DNA of 64,000 nt, taken from Myxococcales bacterium (lineage in GTDB: Bacteria; Myxococcota_A; Polyangia; Polyangiales; Ga0077539). This document shows, piece after piece, positions 27,087-34,700 of this stretch; the stretch's first letter is position 1, and the number at the start of each line of letters is the position of its first letter. A program made the translations under genes and the position numbers. The notes beneath the pieces are model-generated. The model did not search any database, had not been told where the DNA came from, and saw only the letters and a program-made list of their open reading frames with translations. The DNA is taken from contig JAAFIF010000027.1 in the NCBI GenBank assembly GCA_013298625.1, positions 1 to 64,000 of the forward strand, written 5' to 3'.

Positions 27087-28049
27087 ATGAACTCTGCCCG
27101 CATCCTCCCGACGTCGCTCGCGCTCCTCTCGCTCGGCGCCGCAGCGCTCGCTGCCCACTGCGCACAACCCGTGCAGCAGACGGTGTTTCGCCTGCAAGAC
27201 CCCGAGGCGTACGCGCTCGGCACGGTCACCGTGCGACGCACCGACACCGCTGCGCCAACGGCAGAAACCGCCGCAGAGCCCGCCGCGCCCACCCCCGCTG
27301 TGGATGCCGGCGCCAGCGCAGACGGTGCCGTCGCAGACGCGAGCGTTTCGACCCCCGCCGCGCCTGCTTCCGACAACGCCGCCACGCGCACGGTGCGCGC
27401 CACGCTCGACGCCCAGCACGCCGCGATCGCCCGGTGCTACGACGAAGTCCTCTCGACCGCGCCCGAGGCCCTCGGCAGCGTCAACGTCGAGCTCGCCGTC
27501 AACGGCAGCGGCGTCCTTACGCGAACCGACGTCCGCCCCGAAGGCGCAGGCGGCCTTCCCCAAGTCCGCCCCTGCATCGAAGCCGCGCTGCGCACGCTGC
27601 GCTTCTCGCAGATCCCCGCGTTCGGCGCGGTGATCCGCCGCACGTACACCTTCGTCAATCCTCCCGTTGAAGTCCGCCTCGCCCAGCCGCTGCGCGTGCA
27701 AGCCCCCGCGCGCAACGCGCGCCCCGCCGAGGCCCCGCAGCCCGCCGCCGCAGCGGCAGCGCGCGGCGTCCTCGCAGAGGCAGAGGTCGCCCCGCAGCTC
27801 ACTCTCGCGATCCCCGCGCTGCAAGCGTGCTACGCCACCACGCTCCGTCGCGCAGCGCGCGCCGCAGGCGACGGCGAGCTGCGCGTCACCGTGCAGCCCA
27901 ACGGAGAAGTCCAGAGCTCGACCTGGCGCGCGACCGTCGAGCCCATCGCGCTCATGGGCGACTGCCTCGGGACCGCTGTGCGCGCCGTTCGCTTTCGCAA
28001 CTCGGGCACCGGCGCGACCATCGTCGCCACCCTTCAGTTCGCGCGCTAA
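27087..28049 (+). CDS. AgmX/PglI C-terminal domain-like exported protein
   Basis: 320 residues. Signal-like N-terminus with AAHCAQP, an Asp/Ala/Pro linker (60-95), then two copies of a domain with the pattern AARCYDEVL...G.V.V.L.VNGSG.....P.C....LR.LRF (about 105-190 and 235-318; second copy begins LQACYATTL). This is the motif of the AgmX/PglI C-terminal or TonB-like domain of myxobacterial proteins, some of which are linked to gliding motility. The conserved Cys pair in each copy (CY...C) may form a disulfide. The stop overlaps the stop of the convergent gene by 3 bp. Confidence 0.8.
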   Translation: MNSARILPTSLALLSLGAAALAAHCAQPVQQTVFRLQDPEAYALGTVTVRRTDTAAPTAETAAEPAAPTPAVDAGASADGAVADASVSTPAAPASDNAATRTVRATLDAQHAAIARCYDEVLSTAPEALGSVNVELAVNGSGVLTRTDVRPEGAGGLPQVRPCIEAALRTLRFSQIPAFGAVIRRTYTFVNPPVEVRLAQPLRVQAPARNARPAEAPQPAAAAAARGVLAEAEVAPQLTLAIPALQACYATTLRRAARAAGDGELRVTVQPNGEVQSSTWRATVEPIALMGDCLGTAVRAVRFRNSGTGATIVATLQFAR

Positions 28050-28768
28050 CCGAGCCTCTCGACGATCGCCGCGACCGCATCCGCAAACTGGGTCTTCTGC
28101 GCGCTGGTCGGCCCGGTCCAGCTGGTAAACGCGAAGCTGCTCGAGCGCAGATCCCGCAGCGGAGGCTCGTGCAGCTCGAGCCCCGTCGCCGCTTGCAGCA
28201 TCCACTGCACGCCGTCGTCCGCGTAGCTGTACCAGCTCTCGCTGAGCCACTGCCGATCGATCATCACGTCGATGATCGCGCTCGTCGCCTCGTGCACCAC
28301 GAGCACACGCTCTGCGCGATCGGTGATCGTCACCACTCGCTCGATGATCGCCGCCCATTCGCGCATCGCGGACACCATCGGGTCGAGCTCCGTCACCACC
28401 CACTCGGCGCCCGCCTCTGCGCCGCTCGTCAACGCCTTGGGGAGCGAGTGACACCAGCACCCGCCGAACGTCTCGTTGCCCACCGCCCAGCGATCGCGCC
28501 CGTACCAGTGCGGCAGCAACACTCGCAGCCGATTCGTGAGCGCCTCTCTCGTGCTGTTGCTGAGCTGATAGTCCTTGCCTGCCCACTGCACCACCGGCGG
28601 CAGCTTCTCTCCGCCGCGCGTCTTCGGCTTGCTCGAGACGGCGAGCGGCCCGTGCACCCGCAGCAGGTCTTCGAACACCATGCGCGAAGCGTCCCGCGCG
28701 GCGTCGCGGTCGTACCGGCACACGTCGCTCCACACGAGGTCCCAGGGCTCGATCTGCTCGTTGTTCAT
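28046..28768 (-). CDS. Unknown protein coupled to the Fic gene
   Basis: 240 residues, no signal peptide, no TM. Trp-rich and mixed alpha/beta by appearance (PHWYGRDRW, GCWCHSL, SWYSYADDG). I do not recognise a family. Its ATG overlaps the Fic stop codon (ATGA), the strongest kind of coupling, so it may be the Fic protein's partner, inhibitor or target. It is larger than known small Fic antitoxins such as VbhA. The 3' end overlaps the convergent AgmX-like gene by 4 bp. Confidence 0.65.
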   Translation of the reverse strand: MNNEQIEPWDLVWSDVCRYDRDAARDASRMVFEDLLRVHGPLAVSSKPKTRGGEKLPPVVQWAGKDYQLSNSTREALTNRLRVLLPHWYGRDRWAVGNETFGGCWCHSLPKALTSGAEAGAEWVVTELDPMVSAMREWAAIIERVVTITDRAERVLVVHEATSAIIDVMIDRQWLSESWYSYADDGVQWMLQAATGLELHEPPLRDLRSSSFAFTSWTGPTSAQKTQFADAVAAIVERLG

Positions 28769-29466
28769 CGCAGGGCGCGATGATAACGCCGTCGCGCTCG
28801 AGCCTCCGCGCCGCTCGCGCAGACCGTCACGAATCGCCAGAAGTCCTCTTCGCTGCCCGGCCGCTTGGCGACCCACACCGCGGGCGCTACGTCGATCGCT
28901 GGCCCTGCGTCGAGCGCGCCGACGAGCAGCGCCCGCGCGAGCCGCGCGTTGCCGTCGTCGAACGGGTGCAGAAAGATCGCGTCGAAGTACAGCCGAGCCC
29001 CGCGCACCACCCTGTGCTCTCGACCCCCATCGCGCTCGACGCCTCGACGCCATCGCGCCTCGAGCGCGCCGTTGGCGAGCGAGTACCGGTGCAGTCCTCC
29101 CCGCGCGAACGCGTCCTGGGTGCGCACCGCGGCGGGGCCGTCGAGCCCGAGCAACGCGCCCATCCATCGGTCAATTGACCGAGAGTCATGCTGCAAAATA
29201 GCGTACCGAATTCGCTCGAACGCCGGTGGGCTCAGGGCCTCGAGCGAGCGTCGGTTGCGGTCGTGCTGCTCGCTGTGCGCCCGCACGTCGAGCGCCGTCG
29301 TGTACTCGATCAACGCGTCGAGCGGCGCGTCTCGGTCATCGATCGGGCCGCGATCGTAGCGGTCGAGCGCGTCGCGAGCGCGCGATGGCGGAGCATCGAA
29401 GCGCAGTCGATCGAAGAGCGCGCAGTGCCGCTCGAGGGCGTCTTCGCAGCGCTCGAGCTCACGCAC
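28765..29466 (-). CDS. Fic-domain protein (putative AMP-transferase or related)
   Basis: About 233 residues from GTG 29466, which overlaps the upstream stop region by 8 bp. The Fic motif is HPFDDGNARLAR (H167, N173, R175, R178); the consensus is HxFx(D/E)GN(G/K)RxxR, so Ala174 sits where Gly is usual. Fic enzymes transfer AMP or other phosphate-containing groups to hydroxyl side chains with the His as base. No inhibitory (S/T)xxxE(G/N) motif is visible in the protein, so regulation may come from another protein. A longer frame upstream lies inside the preceding gene and reads as low-complexity antisense-like sequence. Confidence 0.8.
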   Translation of the reverse strand: MRELERCEDALERHCALFDRLRFDAPPSRARDALDRYDRGPIDDRDAPLDALIEYTTALDVRAHSEQHDRNRRSLEALSPPAFERIRYAILQHDSRSIDRWMGALLGLDGPAAVRTQDAFARGGLHRYSLANGALEARWRRGVERDGGREHRVVRGARLYFDAIFLHPFDDGNARLARALLVGALDAGPAIDVAPAVWVAKRPGSEEDFWRFVTVCASGAEARARRRYHRALR

Positions 29467-30967
29467 GGCGCGCGCGGCGGCGGGTCGCCGTGACGCACGC
29501 GAGGGCGGCGAGCATGGCGCACGCGGCGAGGGCGTTGCGGTTCGATCCCGTCGCGGTGGCGGCGGAAACTCGGCACGCGCAGCCGCCGCCCAGCGAGAAG
29601 CTGCTCGGGCTCGAGGCGTCCGCGGAGGCGTCGAGGGTCGAGCCCGCGTCGGCGGTCGAGCTTGCGTCGGTGGTGGCGTCGGGCGCGCTGGCATCGGGCT
29701 GCGCAGGCGGCGGCGCGACGCGCGGAAGCAAGATCGATCGCCCGTCGGTCGCGTACGAGTAGCCGTCGGCGCACTCGTCGATGGCGCGGTCGAAGTCGCG
29801 CACGACGCGGTCACCGACGCGGTCGGACGTGGTGAGCAGCACCCACACCACGTCGAGGTCGTTGACGCGAGGATCAGGAAACCCTCCGTCGGGCATGGGC
29901 ATCCCTCCGTCGGCGTCGCGTGTTGGGGGAACGGTGACCGCAGCGGGGATGCGCGGCCCGTTGGCGCGGATGATGTCGTCGATCCCGAAGTCGACCCTGC
30001 GGCCGCGGATGGTCACCGTGCGGCCGCTGTACTCCGGGGCCGACGCGGGCGTGATGCGCTGACGGTTCATGTCCGTCTGCCCCATCGTGTTGGGCTCGGC
30101 GATGATGTACGCCGGCCGCACGTCCTGAGGCGCGAGCAGGCCCATGACGTACAGGTCCATCGGGTGAAACTTGAACGTCGGTCGCTCGGTGCGAAAGACG
30201 CCGGGCATGATCTCGTTCCAGTTGTTGCCCTCCATGGGAGAGCCCTCGGAGTGGACGAAGTAGCTCCAGTGCGCGGTCTGTCGGCCGAGCAATTGGTTGA
30301 CGGTGAGCGCTTGCCCCGTCGGACCCGCGTCCACGCTCGCGTCGCCCTCGGTCGCGTCCGCCGTGTCCGCGTCCCCTGCGCTCGCATCGACGCTCGCATC
30401 AGCGCCAGCGTCCGGCGATCCGAAGCCCGCACCCGTGGGAAAGGGCGGCGTCCGCACGAACGTCCCCCAGCGGTGACCGAACTCTTGCGTGCAGATCAGG
30501 TACTTGCCGAAGTCCGAGAAGCCGTTGATGTACAGCTGGTAGTTGTTGAGCCACACGAAGCCCGTCAACGGATAGGCCGTGCCCGCGATGCCGTTGAGGT
30601 CGTACGTCTCTTGGCTCATCCGGATCGGGTTGGTCTGCCCGATGCCGCGCACGTCGTTCATCAGACCCAGGTAGAACGCCAGGGCTCCGCCCGAGTCGTT
30701 GGAGGTCTGCATGACGGCCAGGTAGCGGCCGCGCGGCGCGTCGGGGGTGTCCGCGATGAGCTGCGTCAGCTCCGAGATGAACTGAAACGTGTCCTGGGTG
30801 TTTCCGGTCGGCACCCGGCCCTCGTACGGAGTGACCGCTTCGGGCTCGTCTACGACGATGTAACCGCGGCGGGTGACCCGCGCGATCGTGAGCGCGTGCG
30901 CGGGAAACGCCGCCGAAATCGCAGCGCTCGCCGCGAGCAGCCCTGTCAGCAAGGTCCGAGTCTTCAT
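29459..30967 (-). CDS. Secreted MYXO-CTERM-type surface protein with a degenerate HEXXH-like motif
   Basis: 502 residues. Cleavable signal peptide (FPAHALT), a 150-residue domain including QEFGHRW (about residue 165), an Asp/Ala/Ser insert, and a second domain with NNWNEIMPGVFR and HPMDLYVMGL. The C-terminus has a Ser/Asp/Ala linker, a GGGCACR segment, a hydrophobic helix and a basic end (RRRARRA), the layout of MYXO-CTERM sorting signals. QEFGH has the shape of zinc protease HEXXH with Gln in place of the first His, so the fold may be protease-like but catalytically altered. First gene of the chain with the Fic and unknown genes. Confidence 0.8.
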   Translation of the reverse strand: MKTRTLLTGLLAASAAISAAFPAHALTIARVTRRGYIVVDEPEAVTPYEGRVPTGNTQDTFQFISELTQLIADTPDAPRGRYLAVMQTSNDSGGALAFYLGLMNDVRGIGQTNPIRMSQETYDLNGIAGTAYPLTGFVWLNNYQLYINGFSDFGKYLICTQEFGHRWGTFVRTPPFPTGAGFGSPDAGADASVDASAGDADTADATEGDASVDAGPTGQALTVNQLLGRQTAHWSYFVHSEGSPMEGNNWNEIMPGVFRTERPTFKFHPMDLYVMGLLAPQDVRPAYIIAEPNTMGQTDMNRQRITPASAPEYSGRTVTIRGRRVDFGIDDIIRANGPRIPAAVTVPPTRDADGGMPMPDGGFPDPRVNDLDVVWVLLTTSDRVGDRVVRDFDRAIDECADGYSYATDGRSILLPRVAPPPAQPDASAPDATTDASSTADAGSTLDASADASSPSSFSLGGGCACRVSAATATGSNRNALAACAMLAALACVTATRRRARRA

Positions 30968-31062
30968 CGCGGGCGGACATTCACACAGGTTTCCGCAGCG
31001 GTAAATGCACAGCGAGGTTTGTCGCGTTGCAGCGCGGTTCGTGCGACGCTTGAGCGGTTCGC

Positions 31063-31941
31063 ATGTCGCAAGTCCATGCCACGGTCCATACGGCGCTGAG
31101 CCGACTCGCGCGAGGCGCGACGTTGGTGCTCGATGGGGGGACTTCCGCCGCGCTCGCACGGCTCGGTTTTCACGGAACCGGTCCGCTTCGTGACGCCACC
31201 GCCGCCCGCGACGCGCCCGACGTGCTCGCCGCGGTGCACAGAGAATTCGTTCAATCCGGCGTCGACATCGTCACGGCGTGGACCGTCGCCACCAACGCCC
31301 GCACCCTCGCGCGCGTCGGCTTCGGCATGCGCGCAGCGGCGATCACCCATCGCGCCATGGACCTCGCCGCCGAAGAAGCCGCCAAGAGCCTCGACGGCCC
31401 CGTGCTCGTCGCCTCGGCACTCGGCCCGCTCGGCGTCGAGCGCGACCGCATCTCCATGCGCGCCGCGCGCGACGAGCACCGCGAGCAAGTCGCTCGCCTC
31501 GTCTCCGGCGGCGCCACGCTGTGCATGGTCGAGTCGATGCCCTCGTTCGAAGAGACCCTCGCCGCCACCGCCGCCGCCGCCGAGTCCATCGCCGAGACGT
31601 GGGTCTCGCTCACGCTCGACGCGCAAGGCGCCGTCTCGGACGGCACCGAGCTCACCCGCGCGGTCCGCGGCTGCGCTGCGGTCGGCGCGCGCGTGATCAT
31701 GCTCTCGTCCGCCACCATCGGCCCGCTGCACGAAGCGCTCGAGCGCGCGCAGACGTGCGCCTCGGGCGCCCTCGTCGGCGTGCGCGTCCACGTCGCGCAA
31801 GACTCCACCCCAGAGCGCTTCGCCTCGAGCCTCGGCACGTGCATCACCCGCGGCGCGCACGTCGTCTCGGGCAGCGGCTACGTCACCGGCGCGCACATCA
31901 AAGCGCTGCGCGACTTCGTCCGCGCCCGTCGCGCCGCGTAG
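31063..31941 (+). CDS. Homocysteine S-methyltransferase-like protein lacking the zinc cysteines
   Basis: 292 residues. The fold markers are present: LVLDGGTSAALARLG, HREFVQSGVDIVTAWT, VLVASALGPLG and MVESMPSFEE. In MmuM/BHMT/MetH the zinc comes from a Cys in GxNC and two in GGCC; here the matching segments read LSSATIGP (about residue 214) and VSGSGYVTG (about 272), so all three Cys are absent. It probably does not use the canonical zinc-thiolate mechanism. It may bind another substrate or be a pseudoenzyme. Its start gives a clean N-terminal strand; it is divergent from the MYXO-CTERM gene across 95 bp. Confidence 0.78.
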   Translation: MSQVHATVHTALSRLARGATLVLDGGTSAALARLGFHGTGPLRDATAARDAPDVLAAVHREFVQSGVDIVTAWTVATNARTLARVGFGMRAAAITHRAMDLAAEEAAKSLDGPVLVASALGPLGVERDRISMRAARDEHREQVARLVSGGATLCMVESMPSFEETLAATAAAAESIAETWVSLTLDAQGAVSDGTELTRAVRGCAAVGARVIMLSSATIGPLHEALERAQTCASGALVGVRVHVAQDSTPERFASSLGTCITRGAHVVSGSGYVTGAHIKALRDFVRARRAA

Positions 31942-31950
31942 CCCGCTCGC

Positions 31951-32553
31951 TCAGCGGCAGACGCCAGCGCCCGCGTAGCAGTTGCTGAACTGAAACTCCG
32001 CCCACTCGGGGTCCGCCGTCGACGGCGTCGACGGCGCAGACACGCCGTTGATGCGCCGCGCGTTGAGCGAGTTGTCTCGCACGCGCGCGCAGCGAAACTG
32101 CCCCTTGATCGACGACGTCGTGATCTCGGTGACCCGGACTTCGCAGCTCGGCCCCGTGCCGGTGCCAGGCGCGACGTTCGAGATCGTCGCCGCGCCGAGC
32201 GACGCGGTCACCAGCGAGTTGGCCACGTTGCCGCCGCTCGTCGTCGTCGAGCCGCAGATGCGCGTGACGCCGAAGCGCTCGCCGTTGCTGCGCGTCTGTT
32301 CGATCGAGACGCGAAAGTTCGCGTTGGCGCCGGTCACGTCGACGAAGCACCCCACGTTCAACGCAGGGGTCGGCATCTGTCGCGTGATGCCCTCGATCAG
32401 CGGATCGGGAGCGCCGCCGCAGTCGAGCTGCCCCATCACGTTGGTGTCGCAGGCGAAGCTCCAGACGAGCCTGCCGGTCGGGGGTTGCGGGGGAGGGCCA
32501 CAGCTGATGACGACCGCGCCGAGCAGCGCGGCGCCCAGAATCGAAGCGCGCAT
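31951..32553 (-). CDS. Small Cys-containing lipoprotein of unknown function
   Basis: 200 residues. Signal peptide with lipobox VISC (Cys18) followed by a Pro-rich stretch. The exported domain has Cys pairs (FACDT, LDCGG, GCF, ICG, SCE, RCA, NCY, VCR) spread throughout, suggesting several disulfides, and it looks beta-rich. The start was moved 15 codons in to give the signal peptide. Convergent with the preceding gene (9 bp gap). Confidence 0.7.
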   Translation of the reverse strand: MRASILGAALLGAVVISCGPPPQPPTGRLVWSFACDTNVMGQLDCGGAPDPLIEGITRQMPTPALNVGCFVDVTGANANFRVSIEQTRSNGERFGVTRICGSTTTSGGNVANSLVTASLGAATISNVAPGTGTGPSCEVRVTEITTSSIKGQFRCARVRDNSLNARRINGVSAPSTPSTADPEWAEFQFSNCYAGAGVCR

Positions 32554-32652
32554 GGTGTGTGCAGCGGAAGCTAGCACAAATTCAGCGCCGGCCTCCAAGG
32601 GCCTTTGCCCGCTTCGCGCTGCGATTTTGCAGCGATGACTGTGCTGCGACGG

Positions 32653-33810
32653 CTACGAGCGCGCGAAGGCCTGCTCGAGGTCGTCTCGCAGGTCGTCCAC
32701 GTGCTCGACGCCCACCGACACGCGGATCAGCCCGTCGTCGATCCCCAGCTCCGCGCGCTGCTCGGCCGGAACGCTCGCGTGCGTCATGAGCGCCGGGTGC
32801 TCGATCAGCGACTCGACCCCGCCCAGGCTCTCTGCGCAGGCGAAGACCTGCACGTTGGAGAGAAACTTTCGCGCCCGCGCCAGCGTGTCGCCGTCGGCGC
32901 CGGGCTTGATGACAAACGAGATCATCCCGCCGAACAGCGCCATCTGCCTCTTGGCCACCTCGTGCTGCCCGTGCGACGCGAGGCCCGGATAGTGAACCTT
33001 GGCCACCGCCGGGTGGGCTTCGAGCCACTGCGCCAACGCCAGGGCCGAGCGGCTCGCGCGCTCGACGCGCAGGTGCAGCGTCTTGATCCCGCGCAGCACC
33101 ATGAAGCAGTCGAAGGGCGAAGGGATCGGGCCGAGCGCGTTCTGCAGAAAGCGCAACTTCTCGTGGAGGGCGTCGTCGTTGAGCGCGATCGCTCCGCCGA
33201 CCACGTCGCTGTGGCCGTTGAGGTACTTCGTCACCGAGTGCATCACGATGTCCGCGCCGAGCTCGAGCGGCCGCTGGATCACTGGCGTCGCGAAGGTGTT
33301 GTCCACCACGAGCGGGATCTTGTGCGCCTTGGTGATCTTCGCGAGCGCCGCGATGTCGAACACCTTGAGCGTGGGGTTCGTCGGCGTCTCGAGCCACACC
33401 ATCTTGGTCTCTGCCGTGATCGCCTTCTCGAGCCGCGAGGGGTCCGAGAAGTCCACGAACGAGGTCTTCACGCCGAAGGGCTCGAAGCAGCGCTTCAAGA
33501 TCCGAAACGTCCCGCCGTACACGTCGTCGCCGCACACGACGTGGTCGCCCGGCCGAAGCGTGTGGAGGATGGTCGTCGTCGCGCCGAGCCCCGAGCTGAA
33601 GCTCAGCCCGTGGGCGGCGCCTTCGAGCGCGGCGATGCAGGCTTCGAGCGTGTTTCGCGTGGGATTTCCCGAGCGCGAGTACTCATAGCCCTTGTGCACG
33701 CCGGGCCCGTCCTGGGCGAACGTGCTCGAGAGGACGATGGGAGGCATCACCGCGCCCGACGTCGGGTCCGGGTGCTGCCCTGCATGAACGGCGAGGGTGT
33801 CGAGCTTCAT
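32653..33810 (-). CDS. metB: Cystathionine gamma-synthase / gamma-lyase family PLP enzyme
   Basis: 385 residues, the size of E. coli MetB (386). PLP fold type I: YSRSGNPTR, FSSGLGAT, DDVYGGT, ETPTNPTLKV, VVDNTFATP (D170 contacts the PLP ring nitrogen), and the PLP lysine K195 in SVTKYLNGHSD; C-terminal SLGGVESL and LIRVSVGVE. The family includes MetB, MetC-type and CGL enzymes, and sequence reading alone does not separate synthase (methionine direction) from lyase (cysteine direction). A homocysteine-methyltransferase-like gene lies about 0.7 kb to the left and metK about 4.4 kb to the right. Confidence 0.9.
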   Translation of the reverse strand: MKLDTLAVHAGQHPDPTSGAVMPPIVLSSTFAQDGPGVHKGYEYSRSGNPTRNTLEACIAALEGAAHGLSFSSGLGATTTILHTLRPGDHVVCGDDVYGGTFRILKRCFEPFGVKTSFVDFSDPSRLEKAITAETKMVWLETPTNPTLKVFDIAALAKITKAHKIPLVVDNTFATPVIQRPLELGADIVMHSVTKYLNGHSDVVGGAIALNDDALHEKLRFLQNALGPIPSPFDCFMVLRGIKTLHLRVERASRSALALAQWLEAHPAVAKVHYPGLASHGQHEVAKRQMALFGGMISFVIKPGADGDTLARARKFLSNVQVFACAESLGGVESLIEHPALMTHASVPAEQRAELGIDDGLIRVSVGVEHVDDLRDDLEQAFARS

Positions 33811-33876
33811 AGCGCCCGTGCGTATATCACTACCGGCCGCGCAACATCTCGAACGACCCGCAGATAGAGCCGCGCC

Positions 33877-34650
33877 ATGGCACCCACCTCACGCTGGTTC
33901 TCGCTGGCATCGCTGGCGATCTCGCTCTCTCTGTCCGCCTGCGCTGGCGCCCCGCTGCTTCGCCGCGCGGCCGAGTACAACGCCCGCGGCGCCGAGCTGC
34001 TCTCGCGCGGCGACCTCGACTCGGCCGAGGCCAACCTGCAGCTCGCGCTCGAGTACAACGACCGCTACTCGGAGCCCTACAACAACCTCGGCCTCGTCGC
34101 GCTGACCCGCGGTCGCGTGCGGGACGCGCGGTTGTTCTTTCGCCGCGCTGTCGCCCTCAACGCGGATTTCGGCGAGGCCTGGTCGAACCTCGGGCTCGCG
34201 CTCGTGCGCCCCGCCGGCGGAGAAGACCGCGGAGACCCCGCGGCGGCGGTCGACGCCTTTCGCGAGGCGCTCTCGGTCAACCCAGAGCTCTTCGCCGCGC
34301 GGATCAACCTCTGCCGGACGCTCATGGCCATGCGCCGCTACCGTGACGCGCTCGATCAAGCCCGCCGCGCCACGCAGGTGCAGCCACGGGACGCCACCGC
34401 CCACGCGCTGCGGGCCGAGTCCGCGCTGGCGCTCTCGCTGATCGACGAGGCGACCGACGCTGCGACCCGCGCCGAGCGCCTCGCGCCCTTCGCGCCGGAC
34501 GTGCTCATGTCCAACGCTCGGGTGCTCGCGATGCGCGGCTCGTACGACGAAGCGTCGAACCGTCTCGAGCGAATCGCCCACGACCCCGTTCGCGGACACG
34601 ACGCTCGCTCGCTATTGGCCGTGATCCAGCGCGCGCGCCAGGCTCAGTAG
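33877..34650 (+). CDS. TPR-repeat lipoprotein
   Basis: 257 residues. Signal peptide with lipobox LSAC (Cys22), then about six tetratricopeptide-like helical hairpins (ARGAELLSRGDLDSAEANLQ, YNNLGLVALTRGRVRDAR, WSNLGLALV, and later copies). PilF/PilW-type lipoproteins that help assemble type IV pilus secretins have this design, but other TPR lipoproteins exist, so this is only a possibility. It is divergent from the PLP enzyme across 66 bp. Confidence 0.82.
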   Translation: MAPTSRWFSLASLAISLSLSACAGAPLLRRAAEYNARGAELLSRGDLDSAEANLQLALEYNDRYSEPYNNLGLVALTRGRVRDARLFFRRAVALNADFGEAWSNLGLALVRPAGGEDRGDPAAAVDAFREALSVNPELFAARINLCRTLMAMRRYRDALDQARRATQVQPRDATAHALRAESALALSLIDEATDAATRAERLAPFAPDVLMSNARVLAMRGSYDEASNRLERIAHDPVRGHDARSLLAVIQRARQAQ

Positions 34651-34700
34651 GCTCTCCCCCCGTGCAACCGAAGCGCTCCCCCAGCGCGGTGAACGACCGC

